From positions 1-64,000 of the forward strand of contig JANLRZ010000056.1 in the NCBI GenBank assembly GCA_031362155.1: a DNA stretch of 64,000 nucleotides. Direction: 5' to 3'. The position numbers and the translations under genes are program-made. The number at the start of each line of letters is the position of its first letter. The first letter of the stretch is position 1. The DNA is from JAENVU01 sp031362155. GTDB taxonomy: Bacteria; Actinomycetota; Acidimicrobiia; IMCC26256; JAENVU01. Of this stretch, positions 50,050 to 58,531 are shown piece after piece. The notes below the pieces were generated by a model. That model did no database searches. It was not told where the DNA came from and saw only the letters and a program-made list of their open reading frames with translations.

Positions 50050-50075
50050 CAGTCCCGTTGAGTGTGACGGGACTG
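50050..50075. promoter_or_regulatory. Perfect 9-bp inverted repeat in the DUF4331 leader
   Basis: CAGTCCCGT (50050-50058) and ACGGGACTG (50067-50075) flank 8 nt, just upstream of the ribosome-binding site of the DUF4331 gene. It could be an mRNA hairpin or an operator; the sequence does not decide. Confidence 0.6.
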
Positions 50076-50232
50076 GTTCGGTCTGGGGTGCTCGCGCGGA
50101 TGACCGAGACCTGAGTTTTTCTTCACGTCGGATCGACATGTCGGCTCGTACGTTCGCCATCTCGGTGCACGTCCTTGGCGTGGGCTCACTGCCTCGCGGC
50201 TCGTCTGCGCTCGTTCCTCGCTCCGGCTCGAC

Positions 50233-51291
50233 TCAGCGGGGGAGCACGGCGAGGGCGTCGACGCCTTCGATGGCGGCGATGCAGCGTTCCAGCATGGAGC
50301 GGGTGAGTTCCCTGCCGCGCTCGTCGGCGGAGTCGAGGGTGGAGGTCGCGATCACGGGATAGACGAACGCCCACGCCACGCTGAGCCGGTAGTCCTCCCA
50401 GGCCTGGTCGAACTCGTAGCCGCCCACTCCGTTGGCGTGGAGTTCGTCGAGCCAGATCCGCAGCAGGCCCTCCTCGTGGGCGGCGCGGTCGTCGGGCCGC
50501 AGGCTCTGGGTGACGAAGTAGGTGAAGTCCTTGATGCCCTTCGCGACCGAGATCAGTTGCCAGTCGACCGCGATGAGGGGTCGGATGGGGTCGCCGGTGA
50601 AGAAGAGGTTGTCGCCCCGCCAGTCGCCGTGGGTGAGGGTGACGGGCGCTTCGCACAGTCGGTCGCAGAACCACTGGAACAGACTCGAGTACCGGGAACC
50701 GAACTCGCGGATCTCGGCCGACATCATCGAGCCGTAGGCCTCGAGCGCGATCGGCCACGCGGCGTCGTAGCTCATCGACACCGCTTCCGGGAACGGCGAC
50801 TCGTTGAGCGGACGGAGGAATGGGCCGGCGAGGAGATCGGGGTGCTCCCACCACGTCGCGTTGAGCCGGGCAAGGGCGCGGACCGCGATCTCGGCGTCGG
50901 CGAGAGTGATGCCTTCGATCTGGTCGGCTTGGCGGTGGTGGCCGAGGTCGTCGAGGAAGATGACGAAGTCGTGGCTCTCGGAGTCGAACGCGACGTGGTG
51001 CGACGCGGGCGACAACACGCCGCTCGCGGTCGCGAGCTCGCGGTAGAAGCCGCATTCCTTCTGGTACATGTTCAGCACCATGGCCACGAAGCGCGACTCC
51101 TCGGTGGCGCCCGGCACCTTGGCGACGACAGTGGCGGGGCCCGAACCGCCGGTCGCGTACGTCGGGGTGAGCCGGTACAGCTGGCCGATGAGACCGACAC
51201 CCAACCCGACCGGCTCGGAGACGACGGCGGTGACGGTGTGTCCGAGTGCCTCAGTCAGGTACCCCGGGGTGATGTCTTCGATGCCAACCAT
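50233..51291 (-). CDS. Phosphotransferase, aminoglycoside/choline kinase-like
   Basis: A 352-residue protein-kinase-fold phosphotransferase. The catalytic loop L-T-H-G-D-W-R-G-D-N-L-F-F (mid-protein) and the metal motif A-V-D-W-Q are diagnostic. The N-lobe has the G-L-G-V-G-L-I-G-Q-L-Y-R-L nucleotide loop and T-V-V-A-K-V lysine. The substrate may be an aminoglycoside, homoserine, choline or other small alcohol; family relatives in actinobacteria are diverse. It lies head-to-tail with the hydrolase-LLM group on the same strand. Confidence 0.85.
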   Translation of the reverse strand: MVGIEDITPGYLTEALGHTVTAVVSEPVGLGVGLIGQLYRLTPTYATGGSGPATVVAKVPGATEESRFVAMVLNMYQKECGFYRELATASGVLSPASHHVAFDSESHDFVIFLDDLGHHRQADQIEGITLADAEIAVRALARLNATWWEHPDLLAGPFLRPLNESPFPEAVSMSYDAAWPIALEAYGSMMSAEIREFGSRYSSLFQWFCDRLCEAPVTLTHGDWRGDNLFFTGDPIRPLIAVDWQLISVAKGIKDFTYFVTQSLRPDDRAAHEEGLLRIWLDELHANGVGGYEFDQAWEDYRLSVAWAFVYPVIATSTLDSADERGRELTRSMLERCIAAIEGVDALAVLPR

Positions 51292-51350
51292 CTGATGTCC
51301 TCACGTTGCTGTGACCCGCTCAGGGTGTTCGCCGCCCGATCAGGATGCGA

Positions 51351-52226
51351 TCACGCAATCCTCGCACTTGTCGCCGCGTCGAAGGCGAGCATCGACGCAA
51401 CGGCGCGGTCGGGGTCGTCGATCGGGCCGAAGTGGCCGTGGCCGTCCCAGACTTCCAATGATGCGTTCGGCAGGCGTTCGACCAGGCGACGGGCGAAGGC
51501 CGGAGTGATGGAACGCGAGTCGCCGCCGCACGCGACCAGGGTGGGAGGGGCGACGTGACCGAGCCGGGTGAACAGACCGTTCGCCGCGCCCATCATGTAG
51601 ATGTTCGCTTCGTCCTCCGGTCGGCACTTGAGCTCGACCTGCCCGTCGGCCCGGTCGCGAAATCCGTAGTCGACGTACGCACGGAGCGAGTCGGGGTGGA
51701 GCGAGTTCATCGGCGGTCGTGATCCGTAGGACGCGATGACCTCGTCGCGCGAGTCCCAAACGTCTCGCCGCTTGCGGGCCGCGACCGACATCGGGTTGTC
51801 GGGGTCGGCCGGGACTGCCTCCTCGGTGGGGAACACGATCGGTTCGAAGGTCCAGATGCGCGCCAGTGCGGCGGGGTCGCGCATGGCCACCATGAACAGC
51901 GCGGCGCCGCCCTTCGAGTGCCCGGCGGCCAGCAGTCCAGGATCGCCCCGCAGGCTCAGATGATCGAGGACGGCGTCGGCGTCGTCGGCGAACTCGGCCC
52001 AGGAGTAGGTGGCATCGGGCGATGGGTCGGAGTCACCCTGCCCGCGGAAGTCGAACGACCACACCCGCCGACCGGCCGCGACGAGGCGCTCGGCGACGGG
52101 TTGCCACACGACCCCGTGGAATCCAGTCGGATGGGCGAGCAGCACCGGCGCGCCGGCGCCGCCCCAATCGTGGACGGCCAGGCGCAACCCGGAGGGCGCG
52201 ACGAAGGAACGCTGAGTTCGGGTCAT
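51351..52226 (-). CDS. Alpha/beta-hydrolase
   Basis: A 291-residue alpha/beta-hydrolase. The nucleophile elbow A-G-H-S-K-G-G has its serine near residue 100, the acid region is around A-C-G-G-D-S-R-S, and the catalytic histidine is in D-G-H-G-H-F-G-P-I-D-D. A hydrolase of esters or amides is likely. The ATG at 52226 is chosen, with upstream sequence being non-family. It lies 7 bp from the LLM oxidoreductase stop codon, so the two are an operon. Confidence 0.88.
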   Translation of the reverse strand: MTRTQRSFVAPSGLRLAVHDWGGAGAPVLLAHPTGFHGVVWQPVAERLVAAGRRVWSFDFRGQGDSDPSPDATYSWAEFADDADAVLDHLSLRGDPGLLAAGHSKGGAALFMVAMRDPAALARIWTFEPIVFPTEEAVPADPDNPMSVAARKRRDVWDSRDEVIASYGSRPPMNSLHPDSLRAYVDYGFRDRADGQVELKCRPEDEANIYMMGAANGLFTRLGHVAPPTLVACGGDSRSITPAFARRLVERLPNASLEVWDGHGHFGPIDDPDRAVASMLAFDAATSARIA

Positions 52227-52233
52227 CAGCCGA

Positions 52234-53391
52234 TCAGTGGCCGGCCCGCTCGGTGGCGTGATCCTCGATCGCCTTCGCGATCGCAGTGGCCGCACGGTCC
52301 ACGAAGACCCCACCGCTTCCGGTGACCCAATCGTGCGACGCCTGCACCGGCGCCAACTGACCGGTGAAGTGGGGAATGACGTACTGCGCGAACAGCTCGT
52401 AGGAACGGCGCTTGGCATCGGGCCGCACCCAGTTGTGGTCGAACAACAGGAACGCTCCGAACCCGCCGTTGCTCGAATCGACGAGTTCCTGGATCTTGTC
52501 GATCGCGTCGTTGGGGGAACCGATCACCGCGAAGCCACTCGCCCGGTTGTTCTCGATGATCTCGGCCGGCGTGTCGCCGGTGACCGGTCCGCCGGGGAGC
52601 ACGTGGGTGAAGTACTTCGAGAACGGCGCGATTGCGTATTCGACGTCGCGTTCGGCCTGCTCCCGGGTCTCGGCCAGGTGCATCGGCCCGACGAGGCGCC
52701 ACTTCGAGCGATCGGCTTCGTGGCCGCTCTCGCGTCCGAGTTCCTCCCACATGTCCCAGTGATGGGCGAGCAGGTCCATGCCCTGCTTGGCCGTGGCGGC
52801 GACCGAGAGCATGCCGATGCCGTGCTTGCCGGCGGCGCGGGCACCCGTCGGGGAGAACGATGCCGCGACCGCGATGTCGAAGCACGGGTCGCTATAGGGC
52901 CGCATCTGCAGCCGCGCCTCGTTGACCGTGAACCACTCGCATTCATAGGTGACGGTCTCGCCGCGGAACAGGCGCATCATCACGTCGAGCGCTTCCTCCA
53001 TGCGGGGGCGCTGTTGGTCCGACGGGATGCCCATCATGCCGGCGTCGGATGTGAGCTGGCCCGGGCCGACTCCGAGCATGATGCGGCCGCGCGTGAGGTG
53101 GTCGAGCAGCACCATCCGGTCGGCGAGCATCAGCGGGTGGTGGTAGGGCAGTGAGCTGACTCCGGTGCCGAGCTTGATGTGCTTCGTGCGCTCGGCGGCG
53201 ACGGCGAGGAACACCTCGGGCGACGCGATGATCTCGAACCCCGCCGAGTGATGCTCACCGACCCACGCCTCATCGAACCCCAGTTGATCGAGGTGCACGA
53301 TCGTGTCGAGGTCTCGCTCGATCGCGAGCGTCGGGTTTTGCCCGACCGGGTGGAAGGGGGCCATGAAGGTTCCGAAGCGCATGGTCCGCAT
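52234..53391 (-). CDS. LLM-class flavin-dependent oxidoreductase
   Basis: A 385-residue luciferase-like monooxygenase. F-G-T-F-M-A-P-F-H at the start, W-V-G-E-H-H-S near residue 43, and R-I-M-L-G-V-G-P-G near 103 are typical. It resembles limonene 1,2-monooxygenase-like and alkanal-type members, which use FMNH2 and O2. The substrate is unknown. It is 7 bp upstream of the alpha/beta-hydrolase, which might process an ester or epoxide product; that is inference. Confidence 0.9.
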   Translation of the reverse strand: MRTMRFGTFMAPFHPVGQNPTLAIERDLDTIVHLDQLGFDEAWVGEHHSAGFEIIASPEVFLAVAAERTKHIKLGTGVSSLPYHHPLMLADRMVLLDHLTRGRIMLGVGPGQLTSDAGMMGIPSDQQRPRMEEALDVMMRLFRGETVTYECEWFTVNEARLQMRPYSDPCFDIAVAASFSPTGARAAGKHGIGMLSVAATAKQGMDLLAHHWDMWEELGRESGHEADRSKWRLVGPMHLAETREQAERDVEYAIAPFSKYFTHVLPGGPVTGDTPAEIIENNRASGFAVIGSPNDAIDKIQELVDSSNGGFGAFLLFDHNWVRPDAKRRSYELFAQYVIPHFTGQLAPVQASHDWVTGSGGVFVDRAATAIAKAIEDHATERAGH

Positions 53392-53452
53392 TCGACTCGG
53401 CTCCGGCTGCTCCGGTCAAAGCCGGTGGGTTATTCCTGGCCAAGAGCGGACA

Positions 53453-54763
53453 TCAGGCGCACGCGACCGGTGCCGGCGCGGTGAAGGCGGGCAACTTCAC
53501 CGGTGCGCGGCGCAGGGAGAAGTCGAGGACCTCGGCGAGGTTCTTGGCCTGCTGGTCTCGAAGCGTGAGGGGTTCGAGACCCCACCGCCACTCGATCATC
53601 CGCAGGATCGAACAGTGCTCGTACGGGCCGGCGGACACGACCCGCTTGGGTGACCACGGCGAGATCACGATGCACGGGACTCGGAAGCCGAGCTGCTTGT
53701 AGTCGGGGTTCGGGCCGGGCGGGTTGCCGACCGTGTCGTCCTCGACCTGAGGTGGGATGACGTGGTCGTAGAAGCCGCCCCATTCGTCGAAGTTGACGAC
53801 GAGCACGGTCGTGTCCCACTGCGGGCTCGCCGCGATCGCGTCGTAGACCCGTTTGATGTAGCCCTCACCGACCTGGATCGAACCGTACGGGTGGTCGTCG
53901 TTGGAGGTTCCCGCCTCTTCGGACGCGGAGGTGTAATCGGGTTCCACGAGGGTGAGGTTGGGAAGCGTGCCCTGCTTCGCGGCATCGAAGAACGCGTCGA
54001 TTCCGTAGGAGATGTCGTCGTACTTGCCCGACGCGAAGACCTTGGTCATCGGTTCGCCGTAGGAGTAGTACCCGCCGGTCAGGCCGGCGTCCTTGATGCG
54101 GTCCCAGATCGTGGTCTGGATCTGCGACTGCGGCGCCGCGGTGCCGTCGGGCAGGAACGTGCCGGTGAAGTTGATGTCGGTCGTACCCGCGACTTGGTAG
54201 ATGCGATTCGGCCAAGTTCCGGCGTTGAGCGCGGCGAAATAGTGGTCGAGCGCGGTGTACTGCTGGGCGAGGCCGCCGAGCACGGGGACGGCGGCCTTCC
54301 CGAAGTAGCTGATGGGCCAGAGGTCGACGGGCGTCTGTTCACCGTCGTCCACCTGGGTGAAGAGGAATCCGCCGCCTTGGCCGTTGTTGTATTGGATCTG
54401 CCCGGCCGGCCATTGGTGCTGGGGGTCCATGTACTCACAACCCTGGTAATCGTCACCGAGATCCCAGGTGGCGTGCTTCTTGCCGGTGAGGTCCGCGAAC
54501 TCGAGCCCGGCCTGCTTGCCGTTGGCGCCGGGGAGCCAGCCCAGCATGTGATCGAAGGAGCGGTTCTCCATCATGAGCACGACCACATGATCGAAGGGCG
54601 CATCTTTCGGATCACCCAGCGTCGTGGTGCCACCCGACCGCTCGGTCGTGGAGGAGGTTCCGCTGCCACCCGGTTTCGAATCGCTCGAACAGGCGGCAAG
54701 TGCGGCGACGACTGCGGCACTCGCGCCGACGGTCAGGAACTGGCGGCGATCGATGGGCGACAT
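53453..54763 (-). CDS. Tat-exported phosphoesterase lipoprotein (second copy)
   Basis: A 436-residue member of the same PF04185 phosphoesterase family as the gene at 11943. The N-terminus has R-R-Q-F-L-T-V (twin-arginine) and a lipobox-like L-A-A-C (~residues 22-25), followed by an S/T/G-rich linker. The catalytic V-L-M-M-E-N-R-S-F-D-H-M-L lies near 62, and N-F-D-E-W-G-G-F-Y-D-H near 320. The two paralogues share the active-site blocks but differ elsewhere. It acts outside the cytoplasmic membrane on phosphodiester or phosphomonoester substrates. Confidence 0.88.
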   Translation of the reverse strand: MSPIDRRQFLTVGASAAVVAALAACSSDSKPGGSGTSSTTERSGGTTTLGDPKDAPFDHVVVLMMENRSFDHMLGWLPGANGKQAGLEFADLTGKKHATWDLGDDYQGCEYMDPQHQWPAGQIQYNNGQGGGFLFTQVDDGEQTPVDLWPISYFGKAAVPVLGGLAQQYTALDHYFAALNAGTWPNRIYQVAGTTDINFTGTFLPDGTAAPQSQIQTTIWDRIKDAGLTGGYYSYGEPMTKVFASGKYDDISYGIDAFFDAAKQGTLPNLTLVEPDYTSASEEAGTSNDDHPYGSIQVGEGYIKRVYDAIAASPQWDTTVLVVNFDEWGGFYDHVIPPQVEDDTVGNPPGPNPDYKQLGFRVPCIVISPWSPKRVVSAGPYEHCSILRMIEWRWGLEPLTLRDQQAKNLAEVLDFSLRRAPVKLPAFTAPAPVACA

Positions 54764-54834
54764 GCCGGTGAGGCTACCGATCGTTCACCGGAATGTCATC
54801 GACCGTTCAGGCCGGCCGCGACGCGCGCGAGGCG

Positions 54835-55572
54835 TCAGGGGGTTTGCGAGTCAATCCACCGGTCGAGGATCGGGCCGCTCTCGAAGCTGGTGATGAGCGC
54901 GTACCGCGGCTCGGTGCCGTTGTGCACGACCACGTGCCAGAGGCGTTGGGTGTCGACGACGAACCGCGCGCCGCGGTGGAGTGGTACCCGGATCTCGGTG
55001 GTCGGGTCGGGGAGGCCGTCGTCGCCGCTCTCCATGAGCAGCATGTACGAGTCGGGGTTGTCGGTCAGTTCCAACCAGGAGCGCACGACCCAGCCGTCGG
55101 TCGGGGGGTTGAACCGGTTGTTGTCGTCACGGTGGAACGAACGGATGGCGGTGTCGTACCCCTGCGGTTCGAGTTTGATCGTCCGGACCCGGCCGAAGTT
55201 GGCCCCCACGCTCTCGACGTAGGTGGCGATGGTCGGGCACCGCAGCGCATTGCTGGTGAAGATCGCGTTCTTGTCGGCCCGCTCGTCGCCGTCGTTCCAG
55301 AACCCGCGGCAGTCGAGCTTGCCGTCGGCGGTGGCGATGGGGGCGAAGTTGGTGTCGCCGCCGCTCTTCCAATCCATGTACTCGAGGTCGACGAACTCGG
55401 CGTCGGGCACGGTGAAGGGCGCGTCGGTGAGCGCCACGAAGCCGCGTTCGGCCATCGCCGCCGGACGCGGGTGCGGCGTCTCGCTCGGGATGGCGACCGA
55501 CCAGTGCTCCTGATTCGGCCACCATCCGTCGGCCGGACGGGCGTTCGCGGCGGTGTCGAGAGAAGAGGTCAC
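54835..55572 (-). CDS. Aspartyl/asparaginyl beta-hydroxylase-like 2OG-Fe(II) dioxygenase
   Basis: A 245-residue protein with a likely iron site: F-H-R-D-D-N-N-R near residue 143 (HxD) and D-T-Q-R-L-W-H-V-V-V-H-N-G near 207, ending with R-Y-A-L-I for 2-oxoglutarate binding. This matches the PF05118 family, which hydroxylates peptidyl Asp/Asn or related compounds. The substrate is unknown. It has no signal peptide. No other oxygenase-pathway gene is adjacent, and 75 bp upstream lies the tail of an interrupted gene. Confidence 0.7.
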   Translation of the reverse strand: MTSSLDTAANARPADGWWPNQEHWSVAIPSETPHPRPAAMAERGFVALTDAPFTVPDAEFVDLEYMDWKSGGDTNFAPIATADGKLDCRGFWNDGDERADKNAIFTSNALRCPTIATYVESVGANFGRVRTIKLEPQGYDTAIRSFHRDDNNRFNPPTDGWVVRSWLELTDNPDSYMLLMESGDDGLPDPTTEIRVPLHRGARFVVDTQRLWHVVVHNGTEPRYALITSFESGPILDRWIDSQTP

Positions 55573-55647
55573 GGGCGAAAGTCTACGGACGGGTTCGCGA
55601 ATTGCCAGGTTTCTGGGGTTGTTCGACCCAACTTGTGACCCAGGTCC

Positions 55648-55743
55648 CTAATCGGACAATGCGGATATCAGCGGCAGATACCGGTCGACGGGTACGGGTC
55701 GTCCGGTGACCTTGGCCGCGAGATAGTCGGTGACCAGCCGGAA
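55648..55743 (-). other. In-frame coding extension beyond an internal TGA
   Basis: Immediately after the TGA at 55744-55746, the same frame stays open for 31 codons to a TAG at 55648-55650. It reads F-R-L-V-T-D-Y-L-A-A-K-V-T-G-R-P, then V-P-V-D-R-Y-L-P-L-I-S, with good GC-rich codon use. This looks like the genuine C-terminus of the upstream gene. Confidence 0.65.
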
Positions 55744-56187
55744 TCAGAGAGCACGCGCGTGCTGCGGGCGCATGACCTCGCGAGTGTCGACGACATCGAT
55801 GAGACCCAGCTGGGCGCCGGACCAGACGATCGCGTCGGCAATGACCACTGCCGCTGAGTAGGCGTGAGTGCGAAACCCCGGCGTCAGCACCACGGGTTCC
55901 TCATCGAAGGCGTGGCGTTCTCCCCGGGCCCATCGATGCTGACGTGCGTGGAGCATGCCGATGGGCGGTTCGATATCCGCGGTGAGGTGGTGGAGTCGAG
56001 CGCCGGCATCGATCACCATTGCCCAATCCGGAGCGAGAGGCGTCAGGTCAGGAACGAACTCAGCCGCGATGGCGGCGTGACCGAAGCGGATGACCCCGGT
56101 GCTCCCACCCGCAATACCAACCCCCGCGCCCTCGAGTTCGAAGGCCTCGACGACCGACGGTGGCGGGTGGGCCGGAGATGCGGACAC
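55744..56187 (-). CDS. Interrupted hypothetical protein gene (in-frame TGA)
   Basis: A 147-residue reading frame with coding-like composition but no family I recognise. It contains the strand-rich G-V-I-R-F-G-H-A-A-I-A-A-E-F and the segment V-V-I-A-D-A-I-V-W-S-G-A-Q, and ends with A-R-A-L. The TGA at 55744-55746 interrupts a frame that would otherwise run to 55648 (179 residues). A TGG-to-TGA change is the simplest explanation. The GTG start at 56187 directly abuts the stop of the methyltransferase gene. No membrane segments or signal are seen. Confidence 0.6.
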   Translation of the reverse strand: MSASPAHPPPSVVEAFELEGAGVGIAGGSTGVIRFGHAAIAAEFVPDLTPLAPDWAMVIDAGARLHHLTADIEPPIGMLHARQHRWARGERHAFDEEPVVLTPGFRTHAYSAAVVIADAIVWSGAQLGLIDVVDTREVMRPQHARAL

Positions 56188-56865
56188 TTATGCCCCGGCT
56201 CCGTCGCCGAGGAACGTGAAGAGTCGGGTGCCGGCGACGAGCGGCTGCGGTGCGGTCGTCATTCGGTGGGCGCCGACGGTTGAGACGCCACCAGGTTCGG
56301 GGAGGCCGAACCAGAGCTCGTCGAAGCCGGCCTGGGCGAACCAGTCTCGAATCGTCGGGGTCAGGTCGGGTGGGCGGCGGTGGCGCGTCCACACGACGAC
56401 GGCCTCGGCTGCGCAGACAGTCGGGAGCTGCGCGATGCAGGCGCGTACATCGGCGTTGGAGACATTCCCGAAGATCCCACAGAGCAGAAGCAGATCGACC
56501 GGAGCGATTCCGGCGAGAGCATCGGTGGTCGATGCATCGCCGGTCACGATCTCTACCCCGTCGAGCCCGGCGGTGAGGGCGGCCTGACGGGCGTGCTCGG
56601 TGAGAGTTGGTTCGAACTCGACCAACCGCCCCCGGACGTCGGTCCGCCGTGGATGGGCGGCGACCACGTCGACCACGTCGTGACCGCGACCTGCGCACAA
56701 GCTCGCGACGGAGATGGGGCCGGGTGGGGCGTGATCGAGTGCGGCGCGGACCTGATCCTGCACCATGGCCAAGCGTCGGCCCAGTGAGGAGTCGGGTCGG
56801 TCGTAGCGACGGTGCCAACGCACCCAGTGAGGTTCGGTGGGCTCGTCGGCATCGCGAGGATTCAC
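56188..56865 (-). CDS. Class I SAM-dependent methyltransferase-like protein
   Basis: A 225-residue protein. A nucleotide-binding-like motif V-A-S-L-C-A-G-R-G-H-D-V-V lies near residue 53, followed by a second strand-like L-V-E-F-E-P and D-L-L-L-L-C-G-I-F-G-N-V, and W-T-R-H-R-R-P-P-D-L-T-P near residue 160. The pattern fits a Rossmann-type methyltransferase with a Cys in motif I. The acceptor is unknown. It is 7 bp downstream of the carboxyltransferase gene and abuts the interrupted gene that follows. Confidence 0.78.
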   Translation of the reverse strand: MNPRDADEPTEPHWVRWHRRYDRPDSSLGRRLAMVQDQVRAALDHAPPGPISVASLCAGRGHDVVDVVAAHPRRTDVRGRLVEFEPTLTEHARQAALTAGLDGVEIVTGDASTTDALAGIAPVDLLLLCGIFGNVSNADVRACIAQLPTVCAAEAVVVWTRHRRPPDLTPTIRDWFAQAGFDELWFGLPEPGGVSTVGAHRMTTAPQPLVAGTRLFTFLGDGAGA

Positions 56866-56872
56866 TGACGGG

Positions 56873-58450
56873 TCACGGTCGAGGCGGATGGATCGGACCG
56901 GTGCGGGCCCGGCGGGGTGCGGCGAGGTTGGCGAACTCGCTCAGGCGGGATCGGGTCTCGCGGGGGTCGACGATGTCGTCGACGAGGAACACCTCGGCCG
57001 TCTTGAACGGATCGCGAGATTTCGCGAGGCGGGTTTCGATCTCGGCGCGCAGGGCGTCGGGGTCGTCGGCCGCCTCGAGTTGGGCCTTGTACGCCGCCTC
57101 GATGCCACCTTCGAGGGGAAGCGAACCCCACTCGCCGGACGGCCACGCGAATCGGTACGACAACCGTGATGCGTTCTGGTGGGCCGCACCGGCCACGCCG
57201 TAGACCTTGCGGATGATCACCGAACACCACGGCACGGTCGCTTGGTAGATCGCGGCAAGCGCGCGTGCGCCGTGACGGATCGTGGCCTGCTCCTCGGATT
57301 GGGTGCCGATGACGAAACCGGGGTTGTCGACGAGATGGACCACGGGGAGGCGGAACGTCTCGGCGAGGTCGACGAACCGCTCGACCTTGCGACTCGCGTC
57401 GGCGGTCCAGCCACCGCCGTAGTGGTACGGGTCGTTGGCCAGCACCGCGACCGGCCAGCCGTCGATTCGCGCCAGACCCGTGACCGCGGACCGGCCCCAG
57501 CGCCGACCGATTTCGAAGAACGTCGATGCGCCGTTCCCATCTCGGTCGACGACCGCGTCGACGACGGCGCGCACCTGGTACACCCGACGCCGCTCGCGGG
57601 GGATCGCGTTGGCGAGAGACGGATCGGCGCGATTGGGATCGTCGGTGGGCTCGGTGCGCGCCGGGAGTTCGTCGACGCTCGCCGGAAGGTACGACAGGAA
57701 CGCGCGCGTCCGTGCGAATGCCTCGGCTTCGCTGGACACCTCGTCGTCGACCGTGCCGTTCCGGGTGTGGATGCTGCTGCCACCGAGGGTTTCTTTGTCG
57801 ACCTCCTCGATGCCGAGCCGGTTGACGACGGGCGGGCCGGCGACGAAGAGCTGGCTCGTGCCCTTGACCATGAGCGAGTAGTGGCTGGTGACGACCCGCG
57901 CCGCGCCGAGGCCCGCGACACTGCCGAGGCACAGGCTCACGACCGGCACCCGGCCGAGATTGGCGACCACCCACTCCCACCCGGGGTTGAAGGGGACGAA
58001 GCTGCGCCGCTCGGTTTCCAGAGTTTTGACGCTGCCCCCGCCGCCGGAACCATCGACGAGGCGAACGAGTGGCAACCCGAAGTCGTGGGCCATGCGCTCG
58101 GCCATCACCTGCTTCTGGAAGATCGAGGCATCGGCCGCGCCGCCGCGCACGGTGAAATCGTCGCCGCCGACCACGACGGGACGGTCGTCGATTCGGCCGC
58201 GACCCATGACGAAGTTGGCGGGCATGACGTCAGTGACGGTCCCGTCCTCGGCGCGGATCGCGCGGCCGGTCAGTTCGCCGACCTCGCGGAAGGACCCCGG
58301 ATCCAGCAGCGCGTCGATTCGCTCGCGCACGGTCAGCTTCCCGTTGGCATGGTGGCGTTCCACTTTGTCGGCGCCACCCATCTGACGGGCGAAGCCGCGT
58401 CGGCGCTCCAACTCGTCGAGTTCGGGTTGCCAGATCGATTCGTCGGTCAC
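56873..58450 (-). CDS. Acyl-CoA carboxylase beta subunit (carboxyltransferase)
   Basis: A 525-residue biotin-dependent carboxyltransferase, of the type that transfers carboxyl groups to acetyl-, propionyl- or methylcrotonyl-CoA. Features include the N-terminal K-L-T-V-R-E-R-I-D-A-L-L-D, V-V-G-G-D-D-F-T-V-R-G-G, the two crotonase-like domains, V-D-G-S-G-G-G-G-S-V near residue 137, and N-P-G-F-V-I-G-T near 370. The chain is about the size of AccD5/MccB. No biotin carboxylase gene is adjacent. It is divergent from the ABC transporter genes with an 81-bp spacer. Confidence 0.93.
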   Translation of the reverse strand: MTDESIWQPELDELERRRGFARQMGGADKVERHHANGKLTVRERIDALLDPGSFREVGELTGRAIRAEDGTVTDVMPANFVMGRGRIDDRPVVVGGDDFTVRGGAADASIFQKQVMAERMAHDFGLPLVRLVDGSGGGGSVKTLETERRSFVPFNPGWEWVVANLGRVPVVSLCLGSVAGLGAARVVTSHYSLMVKGTSQLFVAGPPVVNRLGIEEVDKETLGGSSIHTRNGTVDDEVSSEAEAFARTRAFLSYLPASVDELPARTEPTDDPNRADPSLANAIPRERRRVYQVRAVVDAVVDRDGNGASTFFEIGRRWGRSAVTGLARIDGWPVAVLANDPYHYGGGWTADASRKVERFVDLAETFRLPVVHLVDNPGFVIGTQSEEQATIRHGARALAAIYQATVPWCSVIIRKVYGVAGAAHQNASRLSYRFAWPSGEWGSLPLEGGIEAAYKAQLEAADDPDALRAEIETRLAKSRDPFKTAEVFLVDDIVDPRETRSRLSEFANLAAPRRARTGPIHPPRP

Positions 58451-58531
58451 GTCGCGAACCTACGCGCGAATGCGGCTCCCAGGAGGTGGTGGGTTCGGCG
58501 AGCCTGACGGTGGCGCCCTACCGTCGGGCTC

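Noticed and set aside
55744..55746. Selenocysteine codon at the internal TGA
   Set aside because: The flanking residues are hydrophobic, there is no redox-like Cys/Sec motif, and no hairpin consistent with a bacterial SECIS was recognised; a TGG-to-TGA change is simpler.
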